A stretch of DNA of 64,000 nt, taken from Aquilaria yunnanensis (taxonomy: Eukaryota; Streptophyta; Magnoliopsida; Malvales; Thymelaeaceae). Every line of letters starts with the position of its first letter. The first letter of the stretch is position 1. Shown here piece after piece: positions 1-11,999 of this stretch. The notes beneath the pieces are model-generated. The model did no database searches, was not told where the DNA came from, and saw nothing but the letters and a program-made list of their open reading frames with translations. The stretch is taken from NCBI GenBank assembly GCA_039654915.1, contig CM077597.1:81222001-81286000 (forward strand). The letters run 5' to 3'. A program made the translations under genes and the position numbers.

Positions 1-599
1 ATTTAGGATTGGGGAAGGGTTTCAACTCTTAGCTATTGCCACGGACTAGAAGGGCATAGACTGTGGAAAATTAGTTCTATTTTTGCTTCTCTATTTTCTT
101 AAGGGGTCTAGAAGTAATACAATATTGATAATCACATTTTTATAACTTTTCCTTGCTCAACTTAAAAAATTATAATAAAAAATATTTTAGATTATTTTTC
201 AGGTATCTTTAAATTTAGAGTTTCATGTGCTTAAGAGGAAATAGCAAAGATCAATGATAAATTTGTCTAAAAAAAAGGTTGTTTGATAAAATTTTTCTCC
301 ACCATACACTTTAGTGATATATTTGTCCTTTTTGCGAAACTAAAATTGGCAAACATGGTGAGCGGAAAGCTCCGTCTTTACTTCTCCCTGTTTTTTTTTT
401 CTTTTTGTTCTAAAAGTAATATCATTTGAAATCTTAGTGCTTAATTTATTTAATCACTTATTTATAACCTTTTCCTTGCTCAGCCTGAAAAATTATAATA
501 AAAATATTTTTCAGAAAACAAATATTTTTAGATTGCTTTTTAGGTATCCTAAAATCTTGAGTTTCATGTGCTTAAGAAAACATAGTCAAGACAAGATCC

Positions 600-1581
600 T
601 ATTTCATAATATTTAAAAATAAAACGGATTCCTCCGAAGTACAAAACCATCATTTGCAAGTGTGTTCAAAACTCTCTCCCCACTAGAGTTGAACTGACCA
701 AAAGGGGTATGCCAGTTTAGGCTACTTGTCCTAGATGTGAGAAGGAAGATGAAGATTTAGACCATCTCTTCCTTCATTGTATTCACTCGTTTGATATCTG
801 GGAAGGCACTTCAGGGGTTAATCAACCTAGTAGGCGTGATGACTTTAATTTCTTGGTTATTATGTAATCTCTTTACTCATTTTGCCTAGCAATCTGAAAA
901 CTGTAATAAAATATTAATTACCTTGTGGATTATTTGGCTGGGATGAAATGAAAAAGTTTTTCAGGATACCAGGTGGACCATAGATCAAATTCTTAGGCAA
1001 AAGGACATTTTTCTCACTGAGATCCGATAAGCAAAAATCATAAAAATCACATCCTTTAATCCATGCTCCCGAGACCCCAATCAAAAGTATGGTGATCCAA
1101 TCAAGCTTTGCTACGGCCTATAATCATGCAAGTTGATGGGGCTTGGAATCCTTTAACAAAAAACAGGAGATGGTGCTTCGTATTATCAGAATACTGCTTT
1201 CTTTAGTCCTCAAGGGTTTAGCTGTATGCTAGGTATTACTGCTTCAGTGCTGGTCTCTATGGTCACAGCTATTTATTTTGCCTTAACGGACGCTAAAGCT
1301 CGCGGTATTTCATGTGTTACTCTTCTCTCCGATTGCCTCCTTGGATATCTCCATATTGTAGATTACAGCCTGGCTCATTTGGAGGTTGAACCGGTAATCC
1401 AGGAGATTTGAGCCTTAATCCAACAATTCCAATGTGTGTCTATTTTGGTGGGTTGTCGTGCTGCAATGAATCGTGCTCATCGATTGGCCACTTTGACCTT
1501 AAGATTCTTAGTTCCCCTCTAGGTTACTTCTCCCTTGATCTTTCTTGCTTATTTTGGTTCTTACTACCAAAAAAAAAAAAA
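600..1581 (+). mobile_element. LINE (L1-type) 3' end: zf-RVT and RNase H remnants with poly(A) tail
   Basis: One frame from about 642 reads as the zinc-binding domain downstream of plant LINE reverse transcriptase: a SLPTRVELTKRGMP segment, then CPRC (727-738), a His at 763 and His-Cys at 775-780, with one in-frame stop just before CPRC. Further on, VDGAW (1132-1146) marks the start of an RNase H domain, and 1226-1411 continues it in another frame (AIYFALTDAKARG, LLSDC), so at least one frameshift lies between. The remnant ends in a run of 13 A at 1569-1581, the expected LINE tail. The reverse transcriptase and endonuclease are absent, consistent with 5' truncation. Not functional. Confidence 0.75.
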
Positions 1582-1639
1582 TAGGGGACTGAGTTGAATA
1601 ATAAATATAATATCATGTAATAATAAAGGTGAAGACATT

Positions 1640-2960
1640 AAATTAAATAATAATATGGAAAGGGCCACGAACTAAAAGTAATAATAGAGAATTGAAATCC
1701 ATAAATGGAAAATACATAATTACTAAGAATGTAAACTAAAACTCTATTCAAACCTACAAAGTATTATAAGTAGGAAACCAAGCTTGTCATCTACTACACA
1801 TTCATCACACAACCTAGAATCATTAATCTCTTCATAACTTTGGATTAAGCTATTTGCACAACGATCTCCAAGGATGTGATACAAGCATATACCACAATGA
1901 CCACGATATAATTGTGGATTAACAGATTTAGTGAACACAATACACTTTTGGTAGCTCATCTTTCAACAATTGTTACAATTATGCAATCAACTTCTTTTTG
2001 AAGGTTTTGAATAAGCTTGCCCCAACCTATGCCATCTTTTTGTTTATGTTTAGGATGTATTGCATGCTTTGTTTTATATGGAAAGGGCCGCAAATACTGC
2101 CAAGAGTACACTACTAAAATAAGGCCAAGATGACCTCCATGGTAACCCGATAACCTTTTTATATTACCTAAAAGGTGACTTGGTCACACTTTTGGCACTT
2201 TTAAGCTAACTCGTTCACTTTTTTAGGTTACTTAAAAGGTGATTTGGGGTGTTATGTGCTTAATTTGTTGGTAAAAATAGTTTACTTTTGTCAACTTTGA
2301 TATTTATTTCTATCAACTTGGGTCATGTTTTTCATTGTTTCTTGCTTTGTTTCTTCTTTATGTAAGTTGAAGAATGTCATGGAAGTGCTGGAACAAAGTA
2401 GGAGCAAATAGAGCACAAACGGGCTTGAAAAAGTCAAGCCTAAAATTTGTATGTTGAGGATGCATCCCGAAGGTTTTAAGACGCGTCGCCACAAGTGTAA
2501 CCCTCTAAAGTGCTGGAGAATAGGTGAAGCATTGCGTGTCGCCATCCCTTTGATGTAGTGGTGATGCATAAGCACTCCTTCACCTGTTCTAGCGTCACGA
2601 TGCCAATTTGCCCGGGAAGATGTGGTCCCCTGCACATTTTTTAACCCCAGCTCCTCCTTGATCAAGGGATTCTATCCAAAAGGGTTGGTGGGTGAAAAGG
2701 ACTCATCGAATACCTGGAAAAATTTGGATTCCAAGCATAGAACATAAACATTCTTCTTCTTCTAAGCTAGACTTAGGATTTATCATCCATCACCATCTCT
2801 TGCATAAGTTCATCTTATTGTGGGGCACTAGTGGATATTACTTAGAGAGGACTTGCAGCATTTGAAGACTTGTATGAACTTTGAGAAATCAAGCAACTAT
2901 AGGCTTTTGGGTTCCTTCTTTCATTCCTTCTCCTTGTATTAGAAATGAATGCTTATTTAT
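1640..2960 (+). mobile_element. Ty3/gypsy-type LTR remnant (copy A)
   Basis: This segment is colinear with 21055-22440. There the sequence continues into a degenerate Asp-tRNA-type primer binding site and an Athila-like gag, so this part is best read as LTR or LTR-adjacent sequence. Copy A stops at about 3000 and continues directly with sequence matching 24578 onward, so the rest of the LTR and the gag are missing here. A 71-codon antisense reading frame (1744-1959) has a diverged counterpart at 21145-21336, but it matches no family I recognise. Confidence 0.5.
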
Positions 2961-3394
2961 GTATTTCCATGGTTATGTTTAATTTAGTTATAGAGTATAC
3001 TTGGATTGATTATGTTGGTTGAATTTATGGTTATGTTTTAGGCACAACAATAGTTTATGTTTTAGGGACAACAACATTATGAAAATTATGTTGTCTCATC
3101 CACCCAAGGACAACAATAGTTTTTGGTTTTGAGAATTTAAAAATTTTAGAAATTTTCTAAATCTGTGGCCTAGCTTGCAAGATATAGAAGTTAGTGGAGC
3201 AAAATTTTTAGGGAAGAAAGCTAGGAGGCAAAAATATGCATTTTTTCATTTTGTCATAACGATGATTGACGGAGTTAACTTTCTAAGGAGAAAGTATAGG
3301 TATTTGAAACAGGAATGACACAAATATAGGTTAGCCTAAACCTCAACTGTATTTTAGTAATTTTCCCCAAAAAAAGTGGGTGCTATGATCGTCC

Positions 3395-3990
3395 TCTACA
3401 GAGGCATATCTACATGCCCCTTTTTTAGAAAGATACTAATAAGAGATACATAATTTAGTAATTAGACCCCCTTTAATTTTTTTGTTGACCCCTATAATTT
3501 TAATAATATCTATCAGAATAAAAAATGTGCTATCTTTTACCTTAATACAAATAAAGAAATGGGGTGGTGTCTTCTCTCCATTTATAATTAAAATGGCAAA
3601 TGTCCTATACTGACCCTTAAACTTTCATTCACTTTGCCACCAAAGATTCAAAAAAATTTTGCCACTCTATTTTCTATTTAAATATATGAAAAAAATTAAT
3701 GATTTTTAGTTATATATAAGATAAAATCAACAAGCTAAGTGAAAAAGAATTTATAAGTTTAGGTGCTAAAATGAAAATTTTATCTTTTATATTCAACATA
3801 ACATAAACATCTTGTTCATCTTTTCCATATTTCATTAAAGTAAGTCAACGAAGTGAAAAAAATGCTAAATCAAAACATTTTCATATTTTCTTTATATTTT
3901 TTCAAATATTATATTATACATGCTAATTTATAAGATATATATATATATATATATATGTGGACCCCCCATTTTAAAAATCTTGGATTCACA
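3395..3990. mobile_element. TIR-type MITE-like insertion present only in copy A
   Basis: Copy B runs from about 24860 to 24890 where copy A carries this extra ~600 bp of AT-rich sequence. The ends resemble a plant TIR family: CATATCTACATGCCCC on the left and ACCCCCCATT, then GGATTCACAG on the right, imperfectly inverted. No coding potential. I did not find a clean target duplication, so superfamily and exact ends are uncertain. A short (TA)n run lies at 3936-3956. Confidence 0.4.
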
Positions 3991-4279
3991 GTTGGACACC
4001 AAATCTTGAGGGCTCTTTGGGTATGTGTGCAATTATTGACATGATCTCATATAGGTTCTCACGTTAGGGTGTAGGGAAATAAACTCACCACCTTAGTTTG
4101 AAAAATAGGTAAAAACCAAGGAAAAATGTAATGTGATTCCAAAATAATGAAAAAGGTAAATTTTGCAAAAAATCAAAGATCTTGGGATTGGTAATCGGCT
4201 ATGAATTGGGAAGGTTTCAGGCACCCAACTCGCCTGAAACAAGCCTAACACAATTGAAAATGAACTGTTAGTAATAAAA

Positions 4280-5040
4280 GGAATACATGTATGTGTTAAA
4301 TGGCAAATAAGAGATATTAGGTTGTTTTTTATAATAGGCTTAAACTCAGTTTAAACTCTCTAGCTTCCTACATAGCCAAGTATGAGGCAAGATCAAAGCC
4401 TATGTAGTTCACTCCTGTGTGAATGGGAGGCTTAGGGGACCAGTTAGGAAGCGTGCCTGGATTGTCGGTGAAGTGTTTGTGACAAGGGTGGTCTGATCAC
4501 CTTGTGGTGTAGAACTCTGTGTTGAGGACAACTAGGGTCACCCCAGGAGTTGCTTGGATTGGTGGTGGGAGTTTTTTCAAGTGACATCTCTTTTGACACC
4601 TAAGAAACCCAACACAAGACTTTGAAAAAAAAATAAATAAAAAAATTAAATTAGATAAATAAGAATGAAAATAAAACTAAAAATAAAAGTGAACTCTAAA
4701 AATACTTGTATGTCTTAAATGACAAATAAGAGAGATTGGATTATTTATAATAATAGGATTGAACTCGGTTTAAACTGCCATACTTGATTGTGTGGCGGGA
4801 TCAAAGCCTATGTAGTTCACTTTTATGTGAACGAGAGGCTTAGGCGACCTATTAGGAAGCATACTTGGATGGTCTGTAAAGTGGCTGCGACAAGGGCAGT
4901 TGAATCACCTTGTGGTGTAGAATTCGGTGTTGAGGATAGTTAGGGTCAACCTGGGAGTTTCTTGGATTGGTGGTGGGATATTTTTCAAGCGTCATCTTTT
5001 CTGATACCTAATTAAGAAACCCAACACAAGACTTAAAAAA
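4280..5040. repeat. Two-unit direct tandem repeat, about 420 bp per unit (copy A)
   Basis: The stretch beginning ATACATGTATGTGTTAAATG at 4282 recurs at 4702, and both units continue through GATCAAAGCCTATGTAGTTC, CACCTTGTGGTGTAGAA and CTTGGATTGGTGGTGGGA to CCCAACACAAGACTT. The same pair exists in copy B (about 25185 and 25600), so this internal duplication predates the large duplication. The sequence just upstream (CAGGCACCCAACTCGCCT, 4219-4236) resembles the 'aggcaccca' phrase of many plant LTR-element leaders, so a retrotransposon origin is likely but unproven. No conserved protein seen. Confidence 0.65.
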
Positions 5041-7430
5041 AAATAAAGACAAAAATTAAATTAGATAAATAAGAATGAAAATAAAATTGAAATATGAAAT
5101 AAAACTAAAATTAATTTAATAAGGCACTAGAAGAATCAATTGACTCTGATACTCATCCTGCAACAAAAGTTCTAACGAAACAATTAATTAGAAAAAGACA
5201 CATGAAGAGAATAATACCATTTAGTACGAATACCATTGAAAACAAACAAATATAAACAAAAAATAAAAATAAATAAAAATTTAATTGACTTAAAATTGGT
5301 TGAAATTGACTAAGGATGAGAAATCATGAGAATTGTTTGCTAAGTTGACTAAATAAAGATAAAGGTATAAGAAAACCCAATTCTACCGTGACCAAAATGA
5401 AAGAAAATGAAGCTGTGAACTCCAATGGCCTAACTGCAAGCAGGACAGACGTTAGTTACTTAATCGAGCAAAAAAATAAAATGAAGAACCGAAACAGGGT
5501 TTAGCCAATTTTTTTTTTTTTTTAAATAATCGATCAAGCAGGTCGGGACTGATTCGAGCAAAAAAAAAAAGAAAGAGAAGTAAAAGAGGAAAAAAAATAG
5601 TTGGTTAGAGAAATAAAAAAAAAAGAAGAAGAAAATAAAAAGAAATAATGTGAAACAAAGAAGGAAAAAGAAACAGGGATTTTGAAGCCAAGTAGAATTT
5701 TGGTCCCAGTTAAATAGAAGATAAAAAAAAAGATAAAAAAAAAGATAAGAATGAAAAGCAAAGAGGGTGCCTGCTGAATTTGCTTAAGGGTTCGGTTGTG
5801 TGTGCATCAAGAGAGAATAGAGGAAATTAAAGAGGTTATTAAAAGAGGAGAAAGAACAAAAAAAAAAAAAAAATGGGTTTGGGTATTTTTTTCACTTTCC
5901 CATGTGATTACTGCTTTATTTTGAAGAATTGGAAGAAGAAATCATCCATTAAAGATTAAGTGGAAGCACTTGCGGATTTTCTGGTCAATAGAATATTTTT
6001 TTATGAATGATTGTTAGTTATTTTAATTCATATGCTAATTATTTTTAGGACATGAAAAGGAATTTTGGTTGATGATTTGGTTCAATATAATTTTTTTCGT
6101 TGTTGATTGAAAGAGATAAATTAGAAACAAGTTTGGTTTGGTTTTGGGTGGGGATGGTGGAAATCAACAAAGTTGAAGAAGGTCCAGACGGAGGTGACGA
6201 CGAATTGGTTTTTGGGTACAAAATTGGATGACTGACAAGGTTGGTCCCTAGAGTATCGAGGAGGGTACATCGACATTTTATAGATTAAAAACTTACGATC
6301 TGGATCTGCAATTGGGAGATAATCGGGTCTATAACCACATCAGTCCCTGATGGTTTCAGTACTAGTTCAGCGAGTTCATAGGTTCCAGACATATTCATAT
6401 AGCTAATTGACAGAGAATAATTTTTGGGTTATCTCTTAATTTTGTTTGGTTTTGACATAGGTTCTTATATAATTATTTTAGGTTACTAAACCTTTGTTTT
6501 GGGAGTTGAAAAGTTGCAATTTGAGGTAAGTCTCTGCCCACTATTCTAAACTTAAAGTATTATTTTGCTATCCACCTTATTGATTTTAAAGCATTGAGTT
6601 ACATTGAACAATTATAAGCTTAAATTATTATTTTATTATTCACTTTATTGATTTTAAAGTATTGAATTATATTGAATTATAGTTCCGTGAAGCACTGATC
6701 TTAAAATATGAATAGTTTGATCTTTAGCCTTATTTTCTTGACTTCAACTTTATTATTTCACAGCTTATTCTAAAGTTTTGTTGCTCGGATATATTTGAAA
6801 GAATTACATATGAATTATCTATGTTTCTAAGTATGTAAGTTATGTTTCAATTATTATGGGATCAAGTATGTTTTACTTGTGTTTTTATGCCAATTTGATT
6901 TTATGATTTTTATGAACTTTTGAGTTCTAAATATTTGATCCGCATTTATTTTGCTACACATATCAAATAATTTAGGTATTAAATATTCCAGATTTTATAT
7001 TCAAAATTACTTTAGTTAAATGTATGTTTGATTGATTCAGTTTTGCAACTAGATTCGTTGTACCCTTGGTTTTGGAATATGTTTCATTATTTTTATTTCT
7101 ATGCCATGAAATATTTATTATTAAAATAGCTTAAATTATTTTATATATATTGATTTCAATTATGTCTCAAGTATATTTTGTTTTAGATATTTCGTAACGA
7201 GATTTCATGGCTAAACAAAATTGATATTTTGAACATTTTTCGATTCTATTTTGGTAGGTGTTGGTTTTATACCTGTACTACTAAGAAAGTGTAGTTTTGG
7301 ACCTTCAAAGTAGGGTATTTTATTTCCTTCAATTTCCCAGTATATTGTTTTTAGGACTAGTTCTTCTGAGAGCTCGATCGATGGTCATTCTTAGTCGGTT
7401 TTGGATGTACTATAACTGTTTAAGTGTAGT
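5041..7430. other. AT-rich repeat sequence without a gene (copy A)
   Basis: A-rich and purine-rich blocks (5540-5760, 5855-5875) are followed by AT-rich sequence. The copy B counterpart is split by a copia element (25990-26782 and 29894-31160). Open frames here are low-complexity poly-Phe or poly-Ser shadows of A-rich DNA. I see no domain, promoter or RNA gene. It is probably the interior or UTR of an unidentified, perhaps non-autonomous, LTR element. Confidence 0.5.
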
Positions 7431-7915
7431 CATAGTGATCACCCCACCCACTCTATTCTGAATTTCTGTTCTATCAATATAATATGAAATGCTTTGTTTT
7501 GGTCAATGATTTTTATTTAAAAAATATTACTCCCTTCGTCCTAAAATCTTTGTTTCATTTGTTTTCAGCAATTAATCTAGAATTTTTTATTTTCAACATT
7601 TTAATATATAAATGAAAAATCTTTGCATAAAAATGATATATCAAGACATGTAGTTTCTAAATATATATTTTTTAAATTTTTTCTAAAAAACAATAATATG
7701 AAAAAAAATCATGTCAAAATACAACAAAAAGTCAAATAGAGCAAAGATTTTGGGACGGAGGGAGTATCAGTTATGTTATCATAACTATTGTTTTAATGAT
7801 TATCTTCAAGTCATAGTGATCACCTTACCCACTCTACTTTGAATTTTTGTTCTGTCAATATGATCTGAAATGCTATGTTTTGGTCAATGATTTTTGTTTA
7901 AAAATATTATCTATT
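7431..7915. repeat. Direct repeat of about 100 bp flanking a Stowaway MITE
   Basis: The phrase CATAGTGATCACC at 7431 is repeated at 7813, and both copies run through CCCACTCTA, TTTGAATTT or CTGAATTTC, and TTTTGGTCAATGATTTTT. The two copies are separated by the MITE at 7530-7764 and a short tail. This is a local tandem duplication, later interrupted or extended by the MITE. Confidence 0.55.
7530..7764. mobile_element. Stowaway-type (Tc1/mariner) MITE, 235 bp
   Basis: The left end CTCCCTTCGTCCTAAAATC and the right end GATTTTGGGACGGAGGGAG are inverted repeats of the classic plant Stowaway type, flanked by TA on each side (7528-7529 and 7765-7766). The interior is AT-rich and noncoding. This is the cleanest of at least six related copies in the window (20819-21049, 37916-38144, 46027-46258, plus fragments near 20090 and 39980). 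Confidence 0.88.
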
Positions 7916-9629
7916 ATGTTCTCATAATTGTTGTTTTAATGATTATGTTCAAACTCTTCAAATACTTTTGTATGTGATGTTTATGCTATTATTTTCCAAG
8001 AATTATTTCTGCTTGATCCTTAAGTTATACATTTTATGAGCTATTTTTATGTTCTATATTGAGAAAAATCATGTCTTGTTATTTGTTTTGAATTGCTATA
8101 TTTTGACTAATAATTTTATGTATGAATTTCACTTTTGTTTTGCTATATTTTACAATAAAGTTAATCATATTTGTTTCTAACATTTAAATGGCTTTTTAAT
8201 TTTTTATGAGTATGGCTTTTGTACAAAATGAATATTCTAACAAATTTGTATGTTTATTATATTTTCTTATTAATTTTGATTTCATGATATTTCTAACAAG
8301 ATTGTTTTCTGCTCGATCCCTCTATGTTATACATTTTATGAATTAGTTTTTATATTTTATACAATGGTGGACAACCAGCAGCTTACTAGGTATTCATGTT
8401 TACCCCATTTTTTCCCACTCACGTAGATAGCAGAAAACATAGTGTTAACTAGTTGGGGAATGACTACAAGAGCTATAGGTTTGAGGGAGCATTAAAGTGA
8501 GATTTAATGTACACTATAAGCTTAGAGGTATTTTGTACAATGTTTTAAGTTATAGTTGCTCTGCCACTCAATGTTCTATATCAAGTAATAGGTTTAGGTT
8601 ATAAGTTATGGTCTTTTATATTTATTTGAAACATTTGTAGTCTTGCATGTTTGAGGAAATTTTATTTCTTCAAATGTTTAATCGTCTTGTAACTCTTAAG
8701 GTAGGTTTTGGGTTATGACAATGACCGCTATAACCTCTAGTAGGGTGGATGGAGCATGACAGTGGTGTGTATAATGACAAATCAGGCTTTGAACATGGCA
8801 GGATAGGTTGTGACGGGGAGCTCCTCCCTTTTGTTCTAGCATCGCCGGTAGTGGGTGATGCCTGAGATAGGCCATTTGGTTCAAATTTTCAATTTATAGG
8901 CCCTTTGTTTTAGCTTGAAGACTGGGGTTTTGAAATTCAGCTCCAATTTTTTATCTCTAGCCCTCTTATTCAATATTATAAAGCATATTGATAAATACTC
9001 ATGCCCTTAGAGCCCAAGAAAAACATTCAAAGCTAGAATCTTGATTAAACTAGGACAAAATCTTAAAAGATCCATTATTTGCAGCTTTAATCCAAAAGTT
9101 GCTCCTAGTTTTTGTTTTAACCCAAATTATCTTACAGACTTCAATTGAGGCCAAAATTGTCATAGATTTTCAATTACGCCTAACAAAAAATTTAAAATTG
9201 TTAATTAAGCCAATTTTTTTTTTTAGATTTTCAATTAAATCACAGAACTTGCTAGAAATTTCAATTAAAGCCCAAACTTTCACAGTTACACACAATTTTG
9301 ACCTAAGTTATCTAAATGACTCAAATTTGACTCTAAAAATAAAAAAAACAATTAAGGCTTAAAAAAAATTGAAAAACTCAAAAAATAAAATTTTGGACAA
9401 GGCATAACAATTTAGATAAAAAGAACAAAATGCTCCTATACACTAACTAACCAATTTTTACCTAATCTAGCCTAAGACCCTAAAATGAAGGTCAAAATCA
9501 ATGTTAACAATTTGCCACTCATTAGCTAACTTTCTACTATAAAAATTAGATGGTGTCGATGACACTCATTTTTCCCTAACAACAAATAAAGTGGAATGAA
9601 AAGTTGAAAGCATCATATTGATTCGAAAA
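7916..9629. other. AT-rich intergenic repeat sequence
   Basis: No gene recognised. 8350-8460 resembles LTR-element leader sequence (GGACAACCAGCAGCTTACTAGG). 9060-9360 contains spaced copies of a 'TTTCAATTAA(A/G)CC' phrase, giving a meaningless open frame at 9099-9362. Copy B lacks this whole stretch. Confidence 0.4.
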
Positions 9630-10470
9630 TGGTTAGAGAAGTAGTGAGGCAGACGGGGGTAGTCAGATTGTTTAAAAAATCAATAAGAGCAATCTGGTCG
9701 TCTCATTGGCGAAAGGCAGTCAAGTTGCCTAATGATAGTGCTCTGACCGTCTCATTCATAACTGGGAGTAGTCTGATTGTGACTAAAGTCATTGAGAGTA
9801 GTTTGATTATCTCAAAGGGCATCAAGAGCAGGCTGATTATCTTAGAGTTTAACGAGAGTTGTCTAAGTGTCTCTAAGGTTATTGAGAGTGGTCTGATTAT
9901 CACGAAGTCACTGAGAGTTGGTTGATTGTTTCATAGGTCAATGAGAGCGGTTCGATTGTTTCTAAGGTTGTCAAGGGCGGTCTGATTATCATAAAGGACA
10001 TTGAGAGTGACCTGATTGTCCTGGAAGTTGGTGGGAGCAGTTTGGTTGTCCATAAGGTTATTAGGAGCAGTCTGATTATCCTTAAGGTTATCAAGAAAAG
10101 TTTGATTGTCTTGGAGGTCGTGGGAGCAGTCTAATTGTTGTTAAGGTTATCTTGAGTGCTTTAATTGTCTCAAGAGTTACAAAAAGCAATATGATTATCT
10201 TAGAGGTTGATGAGAGCGTTCTGATTGTCCCCATGGCTATTAAAAGCAGTCTGATTTTCTCAAACATTGGCGAGAGCGATATGATTGTCTCTAAAGTTAT
10301 CAAGAGCAATTTGATTATCTCATAGGTCACTGAGAGCAATCTGAATGTTAAGGAGGTTGACTGGAGTGGTCTAATTTCCCCTAAGGTTATTAAGAGTGGT
10401 CTGATTGTCTTAAATGTCACAGAAAGTGGTCTAATTTCCTTGGAGGTCAACGGGAGCAATCCGTGTGATT
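9630..10470. repeat. 30-bp minisatellite, about 26-28 degenerate units (copy A)
   Basis: Units of 30 bp follow a loose consensus such as CTGATTGTCTCTAAGGTTAT followed by TGAGAGCGGT. Because 30 is divisible by three, open frames appear on both strands with 10-residue periodicity (for example LIVTKVIESS and LIISKGIKSR on +, TIRPLSITLE on -). These are consequences of the repeat, not evidence of a protein. The last four or five units match, in order, the last units of the shorter arrays at 31188 and 32060, so this array grew at its left side or the others shrank there. Confidence 0.85.
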
Positions 10471-10930
10471 TTTTATGTGTATATATGGCTCTAAGTTTCA
10501 AGCTCTGATCGCCTAGCGCTTATCCTTTTCATAAAGGGTAGCCCATGTGTATATATTCTGCTTCTTGTGTCTCTCAGGTGACCATTCATAATTTGTAGGT
10601 GAATTACTGAAATAACATGTAAGTGAAATAAAGGCTTAAAAACTGAAAGAACATGTGTAGCTCTTTTAAATTTTACTAAGTACATTTGTATTTTGATGTG
10701 GATTCAATTTTGTAGTATGTTGAATTCTTTATAAACTAGTTGTAGATGAATTTCAATGGATTTTGGTGTTGTTATAGTGTATGTATATAAACCAAAAAAG
10801 CAGAGAACCAAAACCAAAAATCATAGAACCATGGTTCTGGTTCTATTTAATTCTTTGTTCTCGGGTTAGATAGAAAACTTGTGAACCAGAGCTTTTTCGG
10901 ATTGGTTCAGTTAGTATTTGGTGTCTAAAG
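10471..10930. repeat. Spacer of the minisatellite composite repeat, with palindromic core
   Basis: Sequence from GTGTGATTTTTTATGTGTAT to GGATTGGTTCA is repeated at 31321-31770 and 32291-32760. Near its end is an imperfect hairpin centred on AGAACCATGGTTCT (about 10825-10838), with arms rich in GAACC and GGTTC. This looks like the remains of a TIR element. In copy A the similarity ends at about 10915-10930, exactly where the terpene synthase fragments begin in the two other copies. Confidence 0.65.
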
Positions 10931-11999
10931 CTCCTGCCATGTTAGAATTCTTCAACTTTTCATAGGTAATTCCTTGTTACAATAGAAGGTTGTCGAAGCC
11001 ATCTAGATAGTTTCACAACACTGCTATAAGATTCTTGGTTAGCCCAAGATATAAGACAATACTTTTTACAATATATTTCAAAATTACAAAATGCAAACTC
11101 ATTCAAACTTGCAAAAGTAGTAAAAGGGGATTGGGCTTAACTTGTTCATTGGTTAGCAAAGGTTGCGGTTTGGATCGGTTTTTACTGATTTTAAAATTAA
11201 AAGCCAAACCGCACAATACTAAACAATAGACATTTACCAACGGCTATGCATTGGTAATTTCAAAATTACCAATGCGAGATTGTTTGTAGCGAGCCGTTGG
11301 TAATCAAGGTATTGGAAATTTGTTTACCAACTAGTTAATATTAAGCTATTGGTAATTTCCAACGCATAGTTGTTGGAAAAACAGCTGATGGAAATTACCA
11401 ATGGTGTAAGATCATATGCTTTTTACCAACGATTTAACTTTTACCAACAGCTTAAACCATTGAAAACTTCCATTTATTTTAAAAAAACCAGAAAAAAATT
11501 AAAATAATTAATATTAAAATTATACGTTATATTCACTAAAAATTATATTTAGTAAAATTATATGACAAATATTTTATTAATAAACAAAAATTTCAAAATT
11601 TCAGAAAAAATTTAAAAATAAAAAATTTCACAAAAATTAACTAAAAATTCACAAAATTCATAAAAACTTGCTGAAATTAATAAAAAATTGAAAATTAACG
11701 AAAACATTTTAAAAATAGAATAAATTTGAAAAATAAAAAATTAAAACTATCATAAAAATTAAGTAAAATTCATAAAATTTAACAAATTATTGAACTTCAT
11801 AAAAATTTTCCAAAATTAATAAAAAATTGAAAATTGACAAAATTTCAAAAATTCAAAATAAATTAAAAAAACTCAAAATTATCTAAAAATTCACAAAATC
11901 AAAACCAAATCAATAATCAAACAGCTAAGATCTACAAAATCGAAAGGAAAGTAACAAGCAGATCTACAACTAGATCTATAAAGTCAACACAAAATAAAA

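Larger units (their letters stand above)
1..10930. repeat. Segmental duplication, copy A
   Basis: This block matches 19556-31770 in the same order and orientation: leader sequence, LINE RNase H end, gypsy-type LTR, two-unit 420-bp repeat, AT-rich stretch, 30-bp minisatellite, then a spacer with the AGAACCATGGTTCT core. Because joins between unrelated repeats are shared, duplication of a block already full of transposons fits better than independent insertions. Differences include copy-specific insertions and roughly 3.2 kb (about 7060-10330) missing from copy B. Similarity was judged by eye; it looks like roughly 85-90 percent in matching segments. Confidence 0.75.

Noticed and set aside
1744..1959. 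Antisense open frame similar in both duplication copies (also 21145-21336)
   Set aside because: Similarity is explained by the duplication; the start region differs between copies, it lies in presumed gypsy LTR sequence, and it matches no family I know.
9630..10501. CRISPR-like series of 30-bp repeats, and the several open frames across it
   Set aside because: Units abut directly without unique spacers and vary in sequence; this is a minisatellite in plant DNA. Open frames on both strands follow from a period divisible by three.
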